This document shows positions 15,914-25,657 of a stretch of 41,692 bases of DNA, one piece after another. This DNA is from RGIG3077 sp964490175. Its GTDB lineage: Bacteria > Bacillota > Clostridia > Oscillospirales > Ruminococcaceae. Position 1 is the first letter of the stretch. Each line of letters begins with the position of its first letter. The notes beneath the pieces are model-generated. The model did not search any database. It saw nothing but the letters and a program-made list of their open reading frames with translations, and was not told the DNA's origin. The stretch lies in contig CAZBAI010000014.1 in assembly GCA_964490175.1 (NCBI GenBank), positions 1 through 41,692 on the forward strand, written 5' to 3'. A program made the position numbers and the translations under genes.

Positions 15914-17272
15914 TTAAACCGAGGCTATCACATCTGCAATGCCGCTTGCAAGCCTTTTGCAGATATCTTCATCGGAAGCTTCCGCCATTACACGAATAAG
16001 CGGCTCAGTTCCGCTGACGCGAACCAAAATCCGTCCGGAATCGCCCAATTCATCGCAAGCGCTTTGAATTGCCTGCTTTACTCTTTCATCGGAAAGTACA
16101 CGTTCTTTATCATCGACCTTGACATTAACCAGCACCTGCGGATATTTCACAAACGGCTTTGCAAGTTCGCTTAGCGGCTGTTTTGTCGCAAGCATGACTT
16201 CCATCATTTTAAGCGCCGTGATGATTCCGTCGCCCGTGGTGGCATATTTGCTGAAAATAATGTGTCCGGACTGCTCCCCTCCGAGCCTGTGTCCGTTTTT
16301 GCACATACATTCATAAACATATTTATCGCCGACATCGGTTTTTTCATAGTCGATTTGTGCTTTGTCAAACGCCTTATAAAGCCCGAAATTCGACATAACC
16401 GTAGTCACGACGGTGTTGTTGAGCAGCTTGCCCCTGTTTTTCATATAAACGCCGTATATGTAAAGAATCGCATCGCCGTCGATGACTTCGCCGTTTTCGT
16501 CAACGGCAAGGCAACGGTCTGCATCGCCGTCAAAGGCAAAGCCCGCATCACAGCCGTTTTCTTTCACAAAGGCTTGCAGCTGACCGATATGGGTCGATCC
16601 TGCGTTTTCGTTGATATTAAGCCCGTTGGGTGCGGCATTTATGACAAGGGTTTGCGCTCCGAGTGCGTCAAAAATATTCTTTGCAATCATCCAAGCGCTG
16701 CCGTTGGCACAATCAAGCGCAATTTTCTTTCCTCTGAACGAATATATCGCCAGCGAAATCAAGTATCCGACATAGCGATTCCTGCCGGCGCTGAAATCTT
16801 GTGTAAAACCGATTTTATCACGCTCGGCAAAGGGCAAATCATCGCCTTGCACGCCGAGAAAGCGCAAATCACCGTCAATATATTTTTCAATAAGCTCGAT
16901 TGTTTCTTCTTCCATTTTTTCGCCACGGCTGTTCAAAAGCTTAATGCCGTTGTCATAATAAGGATTATGGCTTGCGGAAATCATAATACCGCAGCAAAAA
17001 TTCTCCGTTCTGACAACGTATGAAACCGACGGCGTTGTGGTGACATGAAGAAGATAAGCGTTTGCTCCCGAAGCGGTAAGTCCTGCGCAAAGCGCATCTT
17101 CAAACATATAGCTTGAACGGCGTGTATCCTTGCCGATAACGACCTTGCATTCGCCTTTGAATTTATTGCGACAATACCAGCCTAAAAACCTGCCGACCTT
17201 AAAGGCGTGCTCAACATTAAGCGTAACGTTTGCCTCGCCCCGAAAGCCGTCGGTTCCGAAATATTTTCCCAT
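15914..17272 (-). CDS. glmM: Phosphoglucosamine mutase GlmM
   Basis: This 452-residue alpha-D-phosphohexomutase interconverts glucosamine-6-phosphate and glucosamine-1-phosphate for UDP-GlcNAc and wall synthesis. It starts with MGKYFGTDGFRG and has the phosphoserine loop ISASHNP (Ser101), the Mg-binding loop DGDADR, the sugar loop GEQSGH and the phosphate loop RVSGTEPLIRVMAE. Length and domain order are standard. It lies 28 bp downstream of the glucokinase gene with a GGGAG site and is the last gene of a manA-glk-glmM operon. Phosphomannomutase relatives share the fold, but the MGKYFGTDGFRG start favours GlmM. Confidence 0.94.
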   Translation of the reverse strand: MGKYFGTDGFRGEANVTLNVEHAFKVGRFLGWYCRNKFKGECKVVIGKDTRRSSYMFEDALCAGLTASGANAYLLHVTTTPSVSYVVRTENFCCGIMISASHNPYYDNGIKLLNSRGEKMEEETIELIEKYIDGDLRFLGVQGDDLPFAERDKIGFTQDFSAGRNRYVGYLISLAIYSFRGKKIALDCANGSAWMIAKNIFDALGAQTLVINAAPNGLNINENAGSTHIGQLQAFVKENGCDAGFAFDGDADRCLAVDENGEVIDGDAILYIYGVYMKNRGKLLNNTVVTTVMSNFGLYKAFDKAQIDYEKTDVGDKYVYECMCKNGHRLGGEQSGHIIFSKYATTGDGIITALKMMEVMLATKQPLSELAKPFVKYPQVLVNVKVDDKERVLSDERVKQAIQSACDELGDSGRILVRVSGTEPLIRVMAEASDEDICKRLASGIADVIASV

Positions 17273-17300
17273 AATATTTGCAGCTCCCTATTCAATTGTT

Positions 17301-18254
17301 TTACGCATTGCCGAGGAACGCCGCACCGATAATGCCGGCGTCGTTTCCGAGCTTTGCAATTACTATTTCGGTATTTTTCTTGCTGTTTTTGGTATAAACT
17401 TCCTGCGCAACAAGAGCCTTTACCGGCAAAAGAAGCGTATCGCCCTCATTGCAGATTCCGCCGCCTATGCAAAGAACGTCCGGCTGGAATATGTTTATGG
17501 TATTTGTTATTCCCATTGCAAGATATTTGATGTATTTATCGACAACTGCCTTTGCGGTTTTATCTCCGGCACGCATTGCATCAAACGAGGTGCGTGCGGT
17601 AACTCTGCCGCCGTATTCGTTTGAAATGCTCCACATTGCGCTGTCTTTATCCTGCTCCATCGCTTCCTTGGTCATTCTGATAAGTCCGGTTGCGGATGAA
17701 AACACTTCAAAGCAGCCTTTTCTGCCGCAGGTGCAGTCCGGTCCGTCAACTTCAATCACCATATGTCCGATTTCGGCACCGGCGCAGTTTGAGCCGGCAT
17801 AAATCTTGCCGTCGATGATGATACCGCCGCCAACGCCTGTTCCCAAAGTAATGCACACGGCATTTTTTGCATTCTTTGCGGCGCCTGCGACAAATTCGCC
17901 GTATGCTGCGGCGTTTGCGTCATTTGCAAGATATATAGGCTTATTTATTTTTTTCTTTACATATTCAGCCATGGGCACATCTTTAAAGCCGAGATTATTT
18001 GCATATTCGATAATGCCGTTTTCGTTGTCGGCAATTCCGGGCGTGCCTATGCCCACCCACTCGATATCATCAACCGAAAGACCAGCTTTTTCGATTGCCT
18101 CAAGTGCGCAGTCGCCGATATCTGCGGCAATTTCAGTAGCCTTTCTCGGGCAGTTTGTTTTTTTGCTCGCCTTGGAAATAATGCTGTATTTTTCATCCAC
18201 AACACCCGCAACGATGTTTGTTCCTCCAAGGTCAATTCCGACATAATACTTCAT
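17301..18254 (-). CDS. glk: ROK family glucokinase
   Basis: This 317-residue sugar kinase phosphorylates glucose with ATP to glucose-6-phosphate. It shows the N-terminal phosphate motif GIDLGGTN, the sugar-binding catalytic region (ANDANAAAYGEF; LGTGVGGGIIIDGKI; GAEIGHMVIE), and the ROK zinc motif CTCGRKGCFE. There is no N-terminal HTH, so it is a kinase, not a ROK repressor. It lies between manA and glmM with a GGAGGTAAC ribosome site. In a cellulose user it would handle glucose released inside the cell. Mannose or other hexoses as substrates cannot be excluded. Confidence 0.94.
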   Translation of the reverse strand: MKYYVGIDLGGTNIVAGVVDEKYSIISKASKKTNCPRKATEIAADIGDCALEAIEKAGLSVDDIEWVGIGTPGIADNENGIIEYANNLGFKDVPMAEYVKKKINKPIYLANDANAAAYGEFVAGAAKNAKNAVCITLGTGVGGGIIIDGKIYAGSNCAGAEIGHMVIEVDGPDCTCGRKGCFEVFSSATGLIRMTKEAMEQDKDSAMWSISNEYGGRVTARTSFDAMRAGDKTAKAVVDKYIKYLAMGITNTINIFQPDVLCIGGGICNEGDTLLLPVKALVAQEVYTKNSKKNTEIVIAKLGNDAGIIGAAFLGNA

Positions 18255-18287
18255 AGTATGTTACCTCCGATAAAAATATCACAAAAA

Positions 18288-19238
18288 TTAAATTTTGGTC
18301 AATATGCACACGCACTTGCCGATGATTTGATACTCGGTACCTGCGCTGACAAAAATGCTGTCGCCCTTTTTGAACGCCGTCTTTTGACCGCCGCTTTCTA
18401 TTATACCCTCACCGCTGATAAAAAGCAAGCTGTTAAATGTCGATTTATCCGCAAAAAGCTCGGCACGCTCATCGATTTTCAGCTCGGAAACGTCAAAGTA
18501 ATCGCAACGTGCAAGCTTCCTCACCAAAGCGCCGTTTTCGCAATGCACATCGCCGCTTTGCGTAAGCGGTGCGCATTGCAGATTTGTAACATCAAGCGCT
18601 TTGTCGATATGAAGCGCCCTGGGTTTGCCGTCTGCACCGACACGCCCATAGTCGTAAACTCTGTAAGTTGTATTTGAATTTTGCTGAATTTCCGCTATTA
18701 AAATGCCTTTTCCGATAGCGTGCAATGTGCCTGCTTCAATAAAGAAAACGTCACCTTTTTTGACCTTGACCTTATTCACAACATCAAGCAGGGTATTGTT
18801 TTGTATTCTCTCGGCAAATTCTTCTTTGGATATTTCCCTTTTAAAGCCGTAAATCAGCTCGGCATTTTCATCGCAATCGACAATATACCACATTTCGGTC
18901 TTGCCGTATTCGCCCTCAACCCTCATTGCATATTCGTTATCGGGATGGACTTGCACGGAAAGATTGTCATAAGCGTCGATAAGCTTTATCAGTATGGGAA
19001 AATTTTCAAATTTTCGGCAATTTGTTCCCAACGCCTGCGGATTTTCTTTTATATACTGTGAAAAGCCCATATTATCAAACTTTCCGCCGCAGATTTTGCT
19101 TTCGCCGTCGACGTGTGCCGAAAGTTCCCAGCTTTCGGCAAGCGGTGTTATGTCGGTATTTTTAAAAAAGTCGGTTTTAAGGCGGCTTCCGCCCCAAATA
19201 TAGTCCTTAAATGCGGGTGACAGCTTAAATATACTCAT
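18288..19238 (-). CDS. manA: Class I mannose-6-phosphate isomerase
   Basis: This 316-residue, short Gram-positive-type zinc isomerase interconverts mannose-6-phosphate and fructose-6-phosphate. It begins MSIFKLSPAFKDYIWGGSRL and shows the zinc and active-site segments QVHPDNEYA, KTEMWYIVD and EAGTLHAIGKG, followed by a cupin-like C-terminal half. The ATG at 19238 follows AAGGA; the longer open frame upstream only shadows the next gene. As the first gene of manA-glk-glmM it links mannan or mannose use to glycolysis, which fits the GH26 and possibly the GH5 enzymes in this window. Confidence 0.95.
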   Translation of the reverse strand: MSIFKLSPAFKDYIWGGSRLKTDFFKNTDITPLAESWELSAHVDGESKICGGKFDNMGFSQYIKENPQALGTNCRKFENFPILIKLIDAYDNLSVQVHPDNEYAMRVEGEYGKTEMWYIVDCDENAELIYGFKREISKEEFAERIQNNTLLDVVNKVKVKKGDVFFIEAGTLHAIGKGILIAEIQQNSNTTYRVYDYGRVGADGKPRALHIDKALDVTNLQCAPLTQSGDVHCENGALVRKLARCDYFDVSELKIDERAELFADKSTFNSLLFISGEGIIESGGQKTAFKKGDSIFVSAGTEYQIIGKCVCILTKI

Positions 19239-19299
19239 ACTCAAAAAATCCTTACTGTGTTTTTTGCAAAATTTTCTCGTAGCATTATCATGCGGCATT

Positions 19300-19335
19300 A
19301 TTTTAAAAATAAAGCGGCAAAAGTGCCGCTTTATT
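19300..19335 (-). terminator. Terminator of the proline-rich repeat gene
   Basis: AATAAAGCGGCA (19308-19319) pairs with TGCCGCTTTATT (19324-19335). The minus-strand transcript then enters a TTTTT run. It separates the repeat gene from manA. Confidence 0.85.
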
Positions 19336-19344
19336 ACGTTTTCT

Positions 19345-21439
19345 TTATCTTCTGCGCCTGTCACGCATAGAATCGCTTGTGATGCCTCGCTTTGCCATAT
19401 CCTTTGCAAATTCCGCATCGATTTTCGCCTTTTTCTTTTCTTCCTTTTCAAGGCGCTTTTGCTCGGCACGTGACAAAGGTCTGTCGGGCTCTTGCTTTTG
19501 AATGCGTTCAAGCTTGCGCTTTTCAATCTCAGTCTTGGACATGGGCTTATATTCCTTAAATGCCGGAACAACAACCTCGGGTTCTTCCTCGGGCTCATCA
19601 ACCGTTTCGATTCCCTGCATTTTATTCAACGCTTTTTCCACATCTTCAAGCGAGGTAATTACAGGTATCGGTGCTGCCGAATCTTCAACAGGATCGGCGA
19701 CAACCGACGCTGACGGAGCAAACGAGGGTACGTCAATAATGTCGTCATCGATAGCGCTTGTGGTCATGCGTATATTCGGGTGCGGCGTTGCTGTATCCAT
19801 CGGCGTTATAATCGGCTTTTCAACATCAGCCATTGCGCTTTCATCGCTAATCGGAGCTGCCGCCGCAGATCTGTCAAGCGGCGCAACCACGGGTCTTTTT
19901 ACCGCAACATGCGTTGTATTCACAACAGGCACACTCGGAATTTCGGGCATTGCAGGCGCTGTATTCACAACAGGTACGCTCGGAATCTCGGGCATTGCAG
20001 GCGTTGTATTCACAACAGGTACGCTCGGAATCTCGGGCATTGCAGGCGTTGTATTCACAACAGGCACGCTCGGAATCTCGGGCATTGCAGGTGTTGTATT
20101 CACAACAGGCACAGTCCTTTTCGGTGAGGGTGTACCGATCATAAAGTCATCAAGATCATCAAAATCAAGCGGCTTATTTTCTTTCTTTTGAGGACGAAAT
20201 TCCTCAAAATCGGTAAAATCTATCATATCGACAGCGTTTTCCTGTTCCTCAACGGGTTCTTCGGGCGCAAGATCAACGGTGTCGATTCCCGGAATGTTTA
20301 TGGGCGCAACCGTAGGTGTGGGCTTCGGTTCTTGCTTTTCAACTTCCGATACAAAACCTGTCGGCGCAGGGCTTACAATGTCGATTCCCGGAATGTTTAT
20401 GGGCGCAACCGTAGGTGTGGGCTTCGGTTCTTGCTTTTCAACTTCCGATACAAAACCTGTCGGCGCAGGGCTTACAATATCGATTCCCGGAATATTTATG
20501 GGCGCAACCGTAGGCGTAGGCTTCGGTTCTTGCTTTTCAACTTCCGATACAAAACCTGTCGGCGCAGGGCTTACAATATCGATTCCCGGAATATTTATAG
20601 GTGCAACCGTAGGTGTGGGCTTCGGTTCTTGCTTTTGAACTTCCGATACAAAGCCTGTCGGCGCAGGGCTTACAATATCGATTCCCGGAATATTTATGGG
20701 CGCAACCGNNNNNNNNNNNNNNNNNNNNNNNNNNNNNNNNNNNNNNNNNNNNNNNNNNNNNNNNNNNNNNNNNNNNNNNNNNNNNNNNNNNNNNNNNNNN
20801 NNNNNNNNTCGGTTCTTGCTTTTCAACTTCCGATACAAAACCTGTCGGCGCAGGGCTTACAATGTCGATTCCCGGAATGTTTATAGGTGCAACGCCGCTT
20901 GCAACAGTCTTGACATCGGCAGAATTTTGTTGCAAATCGTTATTCTCGGTTTCTTGTGCGACAGTTTCGGTCTTTGCGGCAGCATCTTCTTTTTTCGCAC
21001 CGAAAGGATTATCATTTCCGTATTTGCGCAGCGACTTCGGAACAAATTCACCGTTGACGGTAAAATCTTCCTTGGGCTTTGCATTTTCCTTGTCCGGCTT
21101 AGGCGGCAGATTTTTTTGCACAGGTCGTGGAGCGGCATAGTTTGTTTTTGTTTCGGGTGCGGGAATATAGTCGATAGATTTTGCCGCCTGCTTCGACTTT
21201 TTACGTTCCTCTTTGCGCTCCTGTGCCATTTGCTTGTTGCTTTCCTTAATCATCTTCATCGCAAGAATTTCCTTGCAACGGGCGCAAGTCAGCTGTTTAA
21301 TATCGGTCATTTCCTTACCGAGAGCAAACAAATTTGCGGCATCGGGCGTTGAATATTTTATACCGCAAGCGGTTTTCTTGGTATTGTCCGTTCCGTGAAC
21401 GTCATCACTCTTCAATGAATTAACAAGATAAAATGCCAT
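19345..21439 (-). CDS. Proline-rich tandem-repeat protein of unknown function, interrupted by an assembly gap
   Basis: The N-terminus (MAFYLVNSLKSDDVHGTDNT) contains a single Cys and a CARC pair that might bind metal. A charged linker, a tandem 33-residue repeat (VAPINIPGIDIVSPAPTGFV...KPTPT), an acidic segment, five 15-residue repeats (VPVVNTTPAMPEIPS type) and a highly charged C-terminus (RIQKQEPDRPLSRAEQKRLE...MRDRRRR) follow. No signal peptide or membrane helix is seen, so it is probably cytoplasmic. The two halves are in different frames only because of the 100-N placeholder: repeat phase requires 12 + 99n missing bases, which restores the frame. A GGAGGAG site precedes the ATG at 21439 and a good promoter lies upstream. 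I recognise no family. Confidence 0.8.
19913..20108 (-). repeat. 45-bp in-frame tandem repeats, about five copies
   Basis: Units begin at 19913, 19958, 20003, 20048 and 20093, a constant 45-bp step, each encoding a VPVVNTTPAMPEIPS-like block. The copies at the ends of the run diverge. The middle copies differ by only a few bases, so recent duplication is likely. Confidence 0.92.
20282..20890 (-). repeat. 99-bp in-frame tandem repeats with an unresolved gap
   Basis: The marker TCGATTCCCGG occurs at 20282, 20381, 20480, 20579, 20678 and, after the gap, 20865. The first five are exactly 99 bp apart. Each unit encodes a 33-residue Pro-rich block. The copy at 20282 is a degenerate boundary unit. 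The true copy number is unknown because the array contains the N run. Confidence 0.93.
20709..20808. other. Assembly gap of 100 N within the 99-bp repeats
   Basis: Exactly 100 N. The flanking text (GCAACCG before, TCGGTTCTTGC after) requires 12 + 99n bases to keep repeat phase, so the N count is a placeholder. Confidence 0.97.
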
Positions 21440-21477
21440 AAAGCTCCTCCTGATTCTCTACGCATACATTTACTCAT

Positions 21478-21506
21478 ATTATACAACACTGCGAAAACAT
21501 TTTCAA
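21478..21506 (-). promoter_or_regulatory. Promoter of the proline-rich repeat gene
   Basis: On the minus strand, TTGAAA (21501-21506), a 17-bp spacer and TATAAT (21478-21483), 39 bp before the ATG. The near-palindrome GAAAACATTTTC (21493-21504) overlaps the -35 box and resembles a weak cre half-match. Confidence 0.8.
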
Positions 21507-21607
21507 GGGGGTTTTGTGATAATTTGATGATAATTTACAGCGTCAAAAACAGATTTCGTGCAAATACACAAAAAATCATTTGAAATTTATACACAAGTCA
21601 CAAAACG

Positions 21608-22840
21608 TTATTTTTCAATCAGCCGTATGATATTGCTATATAAATACAGCGAACCGAAAAACACAACACAGGCATCGTTTTTTGCAAGTGCAAGCGCATC
21701 TTTCAGCGAATCGTCAAGCCCGCTTTCATGGGCGCAAACGCCGCTTTTACGAAAAATTTCCGCCAGTTGTTCTTTTTTTATCGAATTTGGGTGAAACGAA
21801 TCAACGCAAACAACGCTTTCAAAACAATTTGCAACAGCCGAAACGGTGCTTTGCACATCTTTGGTATCAAGCATTCCGACAACTGCGATTTTCCTGCCGC
21901 TTATATTCAAAAGCGTGTTTTTGAGTTTCTGTGCCGCATCCGGATTATGCGCACCGTCAAAATATACGCAAGGGTCGCTCAAAATTTTTTCAAACCTTGC
22001 CGGCACAATTGCGCTTTTTATGCCGTATTTTATGTTATCTTCGGTTATGCTATATTGCCGTGGCAGATTCAAAAGCGCTTCAATTGCGCACACGGCGTTA
22101 AAAAACTGGTGCTCGCCTAACATGGAAAGCTCATATTCTTCGCCCTTATAGACAAATCGGCGCTCGGACAGGCGTGTGAACTTTTCGGGCACGATCAATT
22201 CGGCGCCGACATTATCGGCATAATTTTTTATAACATTGATAACGCTGCCGCTGTTTTGCGTTGAAACCGCAACCTTGCCCTTGCATTTTGCTATTCCCGC
22301 CTTTTGCAAAGCAATATCCTCGACGGTTTTGCCCAAAATATCGGTATGGTCGAGCGAAATCGAAGTAATCACGCCGACAAGCGGACAATCGATAACGTTT
22401 GTCGCATCAAGTGCGCCGCCAAGCCCTGCTTCAAGGCAGACGATATCGACCTTTTCATCGGCAAAATACAGCATTGCAATCGCAAAAATAATCTCAAATT
22501 GAGAATACTCTCCCCTGCCTATTGCCCGCTTTACGATATCGGCATAATAAACGACTTTTTCTTTGGGAATATTTATTCCGTTTATGCGGATTCTGTCCTC
22601 AAATTCAACAATATACGGCGAAGTAAACTGCCCGATTTTATATCCTGCGTTGATAAGTGCGCACGATATCATCTCCGTAACCGAGCCTTTTCCGTTTGTG
22701 CCGGCTATATGAATAAAGCTGAGAGAGCGTTGCACATCTCCCAGCTTTTTCATCAAGCCTTTTATTCTGTCAAGATTTTCTATCGGTTTGCCCGATTTTG
22801 AAAAGGAATCCAGATATTCCTCAAAAGACCTGTAATCCAT
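21608..22840 (-). CDS. folC: Bifunctional folylpolyglutamate/dihydrofolate synthase
   Basis: This Mur-ligase-type enzyme adds L-glutamate to dihydropteroate or folates using ATP. It shows the P-loop HIAGTNGKGSV, the segment TSPYIVEFEDRIRING, EAGLGGALDATN with the metal Glu, SLDHTDILGKT, and the C-terminal domain motif YFDGAHNPDAA. From the ATG at 22840 the length is 410 residues, which is typical. That ATG follows the valS stop by one base, suggesting translational coupling; an alternative ATG at 22858 overlaps valS by 17 bp and has no ribosome site. It forms a two-gene operon with valS. Confidence 0.94.
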   Translation of the reverse strand: MDYRSFEEYLDSFSKSGKPIENLDRIKGLMKKLGDVQRSLSFIHIAGTNGKGSVTEMISCALINAGYKIGQFTSPYIVEFEDRIRINGINIPKEKVVYYADIVKRAIGRGEYSQFEIIFAIAMLYFADEKVDIVCLEAGLGGALDATNVIDCPLVGVITSISLDHTDILGKTVEDIALQKAGIAKCKGKVAVSTQNSGSVINVIKNYADNVGAELIVPEKFTRLSERRFVYKGEEYELSMLGEHQFFNAVCAIEALLNLPRQYSITEDNIKYGIKSAIVPARFEKILSDPCVYFDGAHNPDAAQKLKNTLLNISGRKIAVVGMLDTKDVQSTVSAVANCFESVVCVDSFHPNSIKKEQLAEIFRKSGVCAHESGLDDSLKDALALAKNDACVVFFGSLYLYSNIIRLIEK

Positions 22841-22841
22841 A

Positions 22842-25457
22842 TCAGCCGAGTTCCGCAATGCTTTTTTCGATTTTGTTGAGCCTATCCTCGGCTTTTACGA
22901 GTTTTGCTCTTTCCTGATTTACAAGCGCTTCGGGCGCTTTTTCGAGAAATCCCGAATTTGAAAGCTTTCGGCTGATAATTTCAATGTCTTTCAAGACCTT
23001 GTCTTTTTCCTTTGCAAGTCGTGCAAGCTCCTTTTCGGTGTCGATAAGCTCGGAAAGCGGAATGAAAATTCTTGCGTTTTCGGTAACGGCTGTTGCGCAC
23101 TTTTCAATTGAAACTTTTTCGGCAACCTCTATTCCGTTTGCGCCGCTGAGCTTTTCAAAGAACTTTTCGCATGATTTAAACAGCTCGCTATCGGCTGTTT
23201 CGATATAAAGCTTTGCCTTTGTGGAGTTGGGCACGTTCATTTCCGTTCTGATATTTCTCACCGCTTTAATTGCGCCGATTACCTTTTCAAAGTCGTTCAT
23301 TGCGTTTTCAAATCCCAAATCTGCATTATATTCGGGATATTTTTCAAGCATGATAAAGCCCTTTGAATCGGTCAATGTCTGCCAAAGTTCCTCGGTAATG
23401 TACGGCATAAAGGGATGAAGCAGCTTCAGCGCACCTTTAAGCACCCAAACAAGCACTCGCTGAGCGTTTTCTTTATCCTTGCCGCCGGCAAAAATACGGG
23501 GCTTGGAAAGCTCAATATACCAATCGCAATAATAATCCCAAATAAAATCGTAAATTTTGGAAACGGCTATGCCAAGCTCGTATTTATCAAGGTTTTCGCA
23601 AACTTCTTTTACCACGCAGTTGAATTTGCCGATAATCCATTTATCTTCGATATTAAGCTTTTCCGGCAGACCGATATCTTCAAAATCTTCGGGAAGATTC
23701 ATCATAACATAGCGAGAAGCGTTCCAGAGCTTGTTCGCAAAATTCCTCGAAGCGATAACCTTTTCGTCCATAAATCGCATATCGTTTCCGGGGCTGTTGC
23801 CGGTAACAAGCGTCAAGCGCAGTGCATCGGCACCGTAGTTGTCTATAATATCAAGCGGATCTATGCCGTTGCCCAGTGATTTAGACATTTTTCTGCCCTG
23901 CGAATCACGCACAAGTCCGTGAATCAGCACTGTGTCAAACGGTGTTTTGCCCATATATTCAAGTCCGGAGAAAATCATTCTCGAAACCCAAAATGTTATG
24001 ATATCATAGCCGGTAACAAGGGTTGATGTGGGATAGAAATAGTCAAGCTCTTCGGTTTTTTCCGGCCAGCCCAATGTGGAAAACGGCCAAAGTGCGGAAG
24101 AAAACCAAGTATCGAGCGTATCTTCGTCCTGGCGCATTTTTTTGCCGCATTTCGGGCAATATGCTTCGCTTTGTTTCGTGACTGTTGTTTCTGCGCAATC
24201 ATCGCAGTAGAATGCGGGGATTCTGTGTCCCCACCAGAGCTGACGTGAAATGCACCAATCACGTATATTTTCCATCCAATGGAAATATATTTTTTCAAAA
24301 CGTTCGGGAACGAACTTTGTGTCGCCGTTTTTCACGCATTCAATAGCAGGCTCTGCCAGCGGTTTCATCTTTACAAACCACTGCTTTGAAACCCAAGGCT
24401 CAACCGTTGTCGAACAGCGATAGCAGGTTCCGACATTGTGAACGTGCGGTTCAACCTTTACAAGAAGTCCCAAATCTTCAAGCTCGGCAACAATATTCTT
24501 TCTTGCCTCATAGCGATCCTGTCCGCAATATTTTCCGCCGTTTTCGTTAATTACGGCGTGCTCGTCCATAACGTTGATTACGGGCAAATCATGGCGCAAA
24601 CCGACTTCAAAGTCGTTAGGGTCGTGCGCCGGCGTGATTTTTACAACGCCTGTTCCGAAATCCATTTCAACATACTCATCGGCAACAACGGGAATCGGTC
24701 GGTTTACTATGGGAAGAATAACATTCTTTCCGACTATATCTTTGTATCTTTCATCTTTGGGATGAACAGCCACGGCACTGTCGCCAAGCAAAGTTTCGGG
24801 TCTGGTCGTTGCTATTTCGACAAAGCCCGAACCGTCCTCTAAGGGATATTTAATATGCCAGAAATTGCCCTGCTGTTCCTCGTGCTCTACCTCGGCATCG
24901 GAAATCGAAGTGCAGCATTTCGGACACCAATTGACGATTCTTTCACCTTTATAAATAAGACCTTTTTCGTAAAGTCTGACAAAAACTTCTTTAACGGCGT
25001 TTGAGCAACCCTCGTCAAGTGTAAAGCGTTCTCTCGACCAATCGCAGGATGAGCCGAGTTTTTTCAGCTGTTCTACTATTCTTCCGCCGTATTTGGCTTT
25101 CCAATCCCAAGCACGCTCCAAAAAGCCTTCTCTGCCGATATCGTCTTTTGTGACGCCCTCTTTACGCATTGCCTCAACGATTTTCGCTTCGGTAGCGATA
25201 GAAGCATGGTCCGTTCCGGGAAGCCACAGCGTGCAGTAACCCTGCATTCTCTTATATCTTACGAGAATATCCTGCAAGGTTTCGTCAAGGGCGTGTCCCA
25301 TGTGGAGCTGACCTGTGATATTCGGTGGGGGTATTACTATCGTATACGGATTAAGACTGCGGTCGATTGTCGCCTTAAAACAGTCGTTTTCCATCCAAAG
25401 CCCATATATTCTGTCCTCAAAATCACTCGGGCTGTAAAGCTTGCTGAGCTCTTTCAT
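22842..25457 (-). CDS. valS: Valyl-tRNA synthetase
   Basis: This class I aminoacyl-tRNA synthetase of 871 residues charges tRNA-Val. It has the HIGH-type motif PPPNITGQLHMGHAL, the CP1 editing domain (ATTRPETLLGDSAV, GTGVVKITPAHDPND), KMSKS as GRKMSKSLGNG, a helical anticodon domain, and the C-terminal coiled coil with Leu/Lys heptads (ELARLAKEKDKVLKDIEIIS). Zinc-knuckle-like Cys pairs are present (CPKC, CDDC). The ATG at 25457 lies 11 nt after GAGAGG; the GTG at 25469 directly abuts that site and is unlikely. No T-box leader is visible upstream; the promoter is a plain sigma-A type. Confidence 0.96.
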   Translation of the reverse strand: MKELSKLYSPSDFEDRIYGLWMENDCFKATIDRSLNPYTIVIPPPNITGQLHMGHALDETLQDILVRYKRMQGYCTLWLPGTDHASIATEAKIVEAMRKEGVTKDDIGREGFLERAWDWKAKYGGRIVEQLKKLGSSCDWSRERFTLDEGCSNAVKEVFVRLYEKGLIYKGERIVNWCPKCCTSISDAEVEHEEQQGNFWHIKYPLEDGSGFVEIATTRPETLLGDSAVAVHPKDERYKDIVGKNVILPIVNRPIPVVADEYVEMDFGTGVVKITPAHDPNDFEVGLRHDLPVINVMDEHAVINENGGKYCGQDRYEARKNIVAELEDLGLLVKVEPHVHNVGTCYRCSTTVEPWVSKQWFVKMKPLAEPAIECVKNGDTKFVPERFEKIYFHWMENIRDWCISRQLWWGHRIPAFYCDDCAETTVTKQSEAYCPKCGKKMRQDEDTLDTWFSSALWPFSTLGWPEKTEELDYFYPTSTLVTGYDIITFWVSRMIFSGLEYMGKTPFDTVLIHGLVRDSQGRKMSKSLGNGIDPLDIIDNYGADALRLTLVTGNSPGNDMRFMDEKVIASRNFANKLWNASRYVMMNLPEDFEDIGLPEKLNIEDKWIIGKFNCVVKEVCENLDKYELGIAVSKIYDFIWDYYCDWYIELSKPRIFAGGKDKENAQRVLVWVLKGALKLLHPFMPYITEELWQTLTDSKGFIMLEKYPEYNADLGFENAMNDFEKVIGAIKAVRNIRTEMNVPNSTKAKLYIETADSELFKSCEKFFEKLSGANGIEVAEKVSIEKCATAVTENARIFIPLSELIDTEKELARLAKEKDKVLKDIEIISRKLSNSGFLEKAPEALVNQERAKLVKAEDRLNKIEKSIAELG

Positions 25458-25499
25458 TTCAGTTTGCACCTCTCAAAAGTCATAAATTTACATAATAGC

Positions 25500-25528
25500 A
25501 TTATACAATATTTTTTTTGATTTTGCAA
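25500..25528 (-). promoter_or_regulatory. Promoter of valS-folC
   Basis: On the minus strand, TTGCAA (25523-25528), 17 bp, TATAAT (25500-25505), 43 bp before the valS ATG. Confidence 0.8.
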
Positions 25529-25628
25529 TACATTTTTTCTTCATCGTAAAATCAATCGATTTTGCGGCAAGAATCGCCGATATATCGTGATTTTTTTGTA
25601 ACCTCGATGTAAATTTAACTGTATTTTG

Positions 25629-25657
25629 TTGATATAAAATCGCTTGTGTGTTATAAT
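25629..25657 (+). promoter_or_regulatory. Promoter at the head of the 134-bp array
   Basis: TTGATA (25629-25634), 17 bp, TATAAT (25652-25657), with an extended -10 TG (TGTTATAAT). It reads into the repeat array and towards uvrB. Later units keep the extended -10 box but not a recognisable -35 box. Confidence 0.7.

Noticed and set aside
19239..19601. N-terminal extension of manA
   Set aside because: The extension overlaps the repeat gene and its terminator and has shadow-like composition; the ATG at 19238 gives the normal ManA start.
19913..20890. Regular repeats considered as a CRISPR array
   Set aside because: The 45-bp and 99-bp units are contiguous, in frame, without unique spacers, and encode a Pro-rich protein.
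25458..25650. T-box leader for valS
   Set aside because: The leader is only tens of bases long and AT-rich, with no T-box sequence or specifier hairpin; a normal promoter sits close to the start codon.
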